14,727 nucleotides of DNA from a bacterium (GTDB lineage: Bacteria > CSSED10-310 > JAJRTK01). This document shows positions 13,115 to 14,727 of the stretch, one piece after another. The stretch covers positions 1 to 14,727 of the forward strand of contig JAJRTK010000505.1 of assembly GCA_024278345.1 (NCBI GenBank), written 5' to 3'. The position numbers were made by a program, and so were the translations under genes. Numbering within the stretch: the first letter of the stretch is position 1; the number at the start of each line of letters is the position of its first letter. The notes under the pieces are model-generated. The model was not told the origin of the DNA and ran no database searches. It saw nothing but the letters and a program-made list of their open reading frames with translations.

Positions 13115-14727
13115 TTACATGCTTCTTCGGTACTGGCCGCCGACCTGGAAGAGGGCTTGTGTGATTTGGCCCAGGCTGCAGCATTTCACGGTTTCCATGA
13201 GTTCGGCGAAGAGGTTGTCGCCCTCTAGGGCCACGCGTTTGAGGCGTTCCAATGCGGGTCCGCTGCGCTGGGCGTGGCGTTGGTGGAAAGCCTGGACGCC
13301 CTGGATTTGGGATTGTTTGTCTTCGTCGGTGGATCGGGCCATCTCGATCTCTTCCACGCGGCCGACTTTTCGTTGGTCGATGAAGGTGTTGATTCCGACG
13401 ATGGGCAGCTCGCCGCTGTGCTTCTTTTGTTCGTATTCCAGGGATTCTTCCTGGATCTTGGAGCGTTGGTACATGAGTTCCATGGCGCCCAGGACGCCGC
13501 CGCGGTGGGAGAGGCGTTCGAACTCGGTCAGGACGGCTTCTTCCACGACGTCGGTGAGCCATTCGAGGAAGTAGGAGCCTTGGAAGGGGTTTTCGTTTTT
13601 GAGGAGCCCGAACTCGCGGTTGAGGATGAGCTGGATGGCGACGGCTCGGCGGACGGATTCTTCGGTGGGTGTTGTGATGGCTTCGTCGTAGGCGTTGGTG
13701 TGGAGGCTGTTGCAGTTGTCGGCGATGGCGTAGAGGGCCTGGAGGGTGGTGCGGATGTCGTTGAAGTCGATCTCTTGGGCGTGGAGGGAGCGGCCGGAGG
13801 TTTGGATGTGGTACTTGAGTTTTTGACTCCGCTTGCCGGCTCCATAGAGATCCCTCATGGCGATGGCCCAGATGCGCCTTGCGACTCGGCCGATGACCGT
13901 GTATTCGGGGTCGATGCCGTTGGAGAAGAAGAAGGAGAGGTTGGGGGCGAACTGGTCGATGGGAAGGCCTCGGGCCAGGTAGTATTCGACGAAGGTGAAG
14001 CCGTTGGCCAGGGTGAAGGCGAGCTGGGTGATGGGGTTGGCCCCGGCCTCGGCGATGTGGTAGCCGGAGATGGAGACGGAGTAGAAGTTGCGGACGCCGT
14101 TTTCGCAGAAGTATTCCTGGATGTCGCCCATCATTTTGAGGGCGAAGTCGGTGGAGAAGATGCAGGTGTTTTGGGCCTGGTCCTCCTTGAGGATGTCGGC
14201 TTGGACGGTGCCGCGGACGGTTTTGAGGGTGTCGTTGCGGATTTGCCGGTATTCGTCGGGTGGCAGGAGTTGGTCGCCGCTGACGCCCAGGAGTCCGAGG
14301 CCGGTGCCGTCGTGGCCGTCGGGGAGGTTGGGAGCGCGGTAGACCGGTGTGTCCGGGGCAAGCTGGGCGATCTTCTTCTTGGCCTCTTCCCACCGGCCGG
14401 TTTCCCGGAGCCTTTTTTCGACGTTTTGGTCGATGGCCGTGTTGAGAAACATCGCCAGGATCATGGGTGCCGGGCCGTTGATGGTCATGGAGACGCTGGT
14501 GGAGGGTGCGCTGAGATCGAATCCCGAGTAGAGACGCTTGGCGTCGTCCAGGGTGGCGACGCTGACCCCCGAGTTTCCGATCTTTCCGTAGATATCGGGC
14601 CGGAGGTCGGGATCGCGGCCGTAGAGGGTCACCGAATCGAAGGCCGTGGAGAGGCGGGCCATGGGGTAGTCCTTGGCCAGGTAGTGGAACCTTCGGTTCG
14701 TCTGTTCCGGCGGGCCTTCGCCGGCGA
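13115..14727 (-). CDS. B12-dependent acyl-CoA mutase, IcmF-like catalytic part, 5' end cut by window edge
   Basis: This is the C-terminal 536 or so residues of an adenosylcobalamin-dependent acyl-CoA mutase, which rearranges the carbon skeleton of acyl-CoA thioesters by a radical mechanism. The frame stays open to base 14727, and an internal methionine at 14662 is not a credible start because the family sequence ([19 protein letters not shown]) runs across it. Stretches such as [64 protein letters not shown] and the end [19 protein letters not shown] fit fused isobutyryl-CoA mutase (IcmF) better than classical methylmalonyl-CoA mutase. No cobalamin-binding DxHxxG lies at the C-terminus, as expected if the B12 and G-protein (MeaI-like) domains come first, beyond the window. 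A stand-alone large subunit of a related mutase (for example pivalyl- or 2-hydroxyisobutyryl-CoA type) is the alternative. Substrate is uncertain. Confidence 0.93.
   Translation of the reverse strand, partial: AGEGPPEQTNRRFHYLAKDYPMARLSTAFDSVTLYGRDPDLRPDIYGKIGNSGVSVATLDDAKRLYSGFDLSAPSTSVSMTINGPAPMILAMFLNTAIDQNVEKRLRETGRWEEAKKKIAQLAPDTPVYRAPNLPDGHDGTGLGLLGVSGDQLLPPDEYRQIRNDTLKTVRGTVQADILKEDQAQNTCIFSTDFALKMMGDIQEYFCENGVRNFYSVSISGYHIAEAGANPITQLAFTLANGFTFVEYYLARGLPIDQFAPNLSFFFSNGIDPEYTVIGRVARRIWAIAMRDLYGAGKRSQKLKYHIQTSGRSLHAQEIDFNDIRTTLQALYAIADNCNSLHTNAYDEAITTPTEESVRRAVAIQLILNREFGLLKNENPFQGSYFLEWLTDVVEEAVLTEFERLSHRGGVLGAMELMYQRSKIQEESLEYEQKKHSGELPIVGINTFIDQRKVGRVEEIEMARSTDEDKQSQIQGVQAFHQRHAQRSGPALERLKRVALEGDNLFAELMETVKCCSLGQITQALFQVGGQYRRSM

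Noticed and set aside
13092-14393. 433-residue minus-strand frame rich in Pro, Arg and His
   Set aside because: It is a shadow of the mutase gene in another frame. The biased composition is what GC-rich third positions produce, whereas the real frame matches IcmF throughout.
1-14727. CRISPR array, prophage, transposon or toxin-antitoxin module
   Set aside because: No regularly spaced repeats, transposase or integrase motifs, or small paired frames with such features were found on either strand.

Overview
The window looks like the chromosome of a GC-rich, Gram-negative anaerobe. The best guess is Desulfobacterota (former Deltaproteobacteria, perhaps the Syntrophobacter relatives). This is an inference from three things: the gene order rpmH-rnpA-yidD-yidC-jag-mnmE-mnmG-rsmG, a YidC with a long periplasmic domain, and an IcmF-like cobalamin mutase. 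No marker here fixes the species.

Left end (1-850): the C-terminally cut gene of an OmpR/PhoB-type response regulator (minus strand) is divergent from a tRNA-Ala(CGC) gene. The tRNA has its own sigma-70-like promoter and an intrinsic terminator. Next (874-5118, minus strand) is one very long gene of about 1,414 codons that I cannot assign to a named family. Its middle carries a convincing S1-S4 voltage-sensor-like module, with six arginines at every third position in S4, but no pore or selectivity filter follows. It is the most unusual object in the window.

Centre (5386-12915, plus strand): a strong promoter starts a compact housekeeping cluster. It encodes ribosomal protein L34, the RNase P protein, YidD and YidC (membrane protein insertion), Jag/KhpB (RNA binding), MnmE and MnmG (partners in U34 tRNA modification) and RsmG (16S rRNA m7G methylation). 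Spacing is tight, from a 4-base overlap to 48 bases, apart from 88 bases between rpmH and rnpA, which fits one or two transcription units for RNA maturation, tRNA/rRNA modification and membrane biogenesis. Neither dnaA before rpmH nor parA/parB after rsmG, frequent neighbours elsewhere, is present.

Right end (13115-14727, minus strand, running off the window): the C-terminal mutase part of a B12-dependent acyl-CoA mutase, closest to the fused isobutyryl-CoA mutase IcmF, convergent with rsmG.

Two related palindromic intergenic elements, in opposite orientation, lie just outside the two ends of the housekeeping cluster (near 5252 and 13030). They share an exact 22-base core and recognisable flanks. 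I saw no CRISPR array, transposase, integrase or prophage gene.
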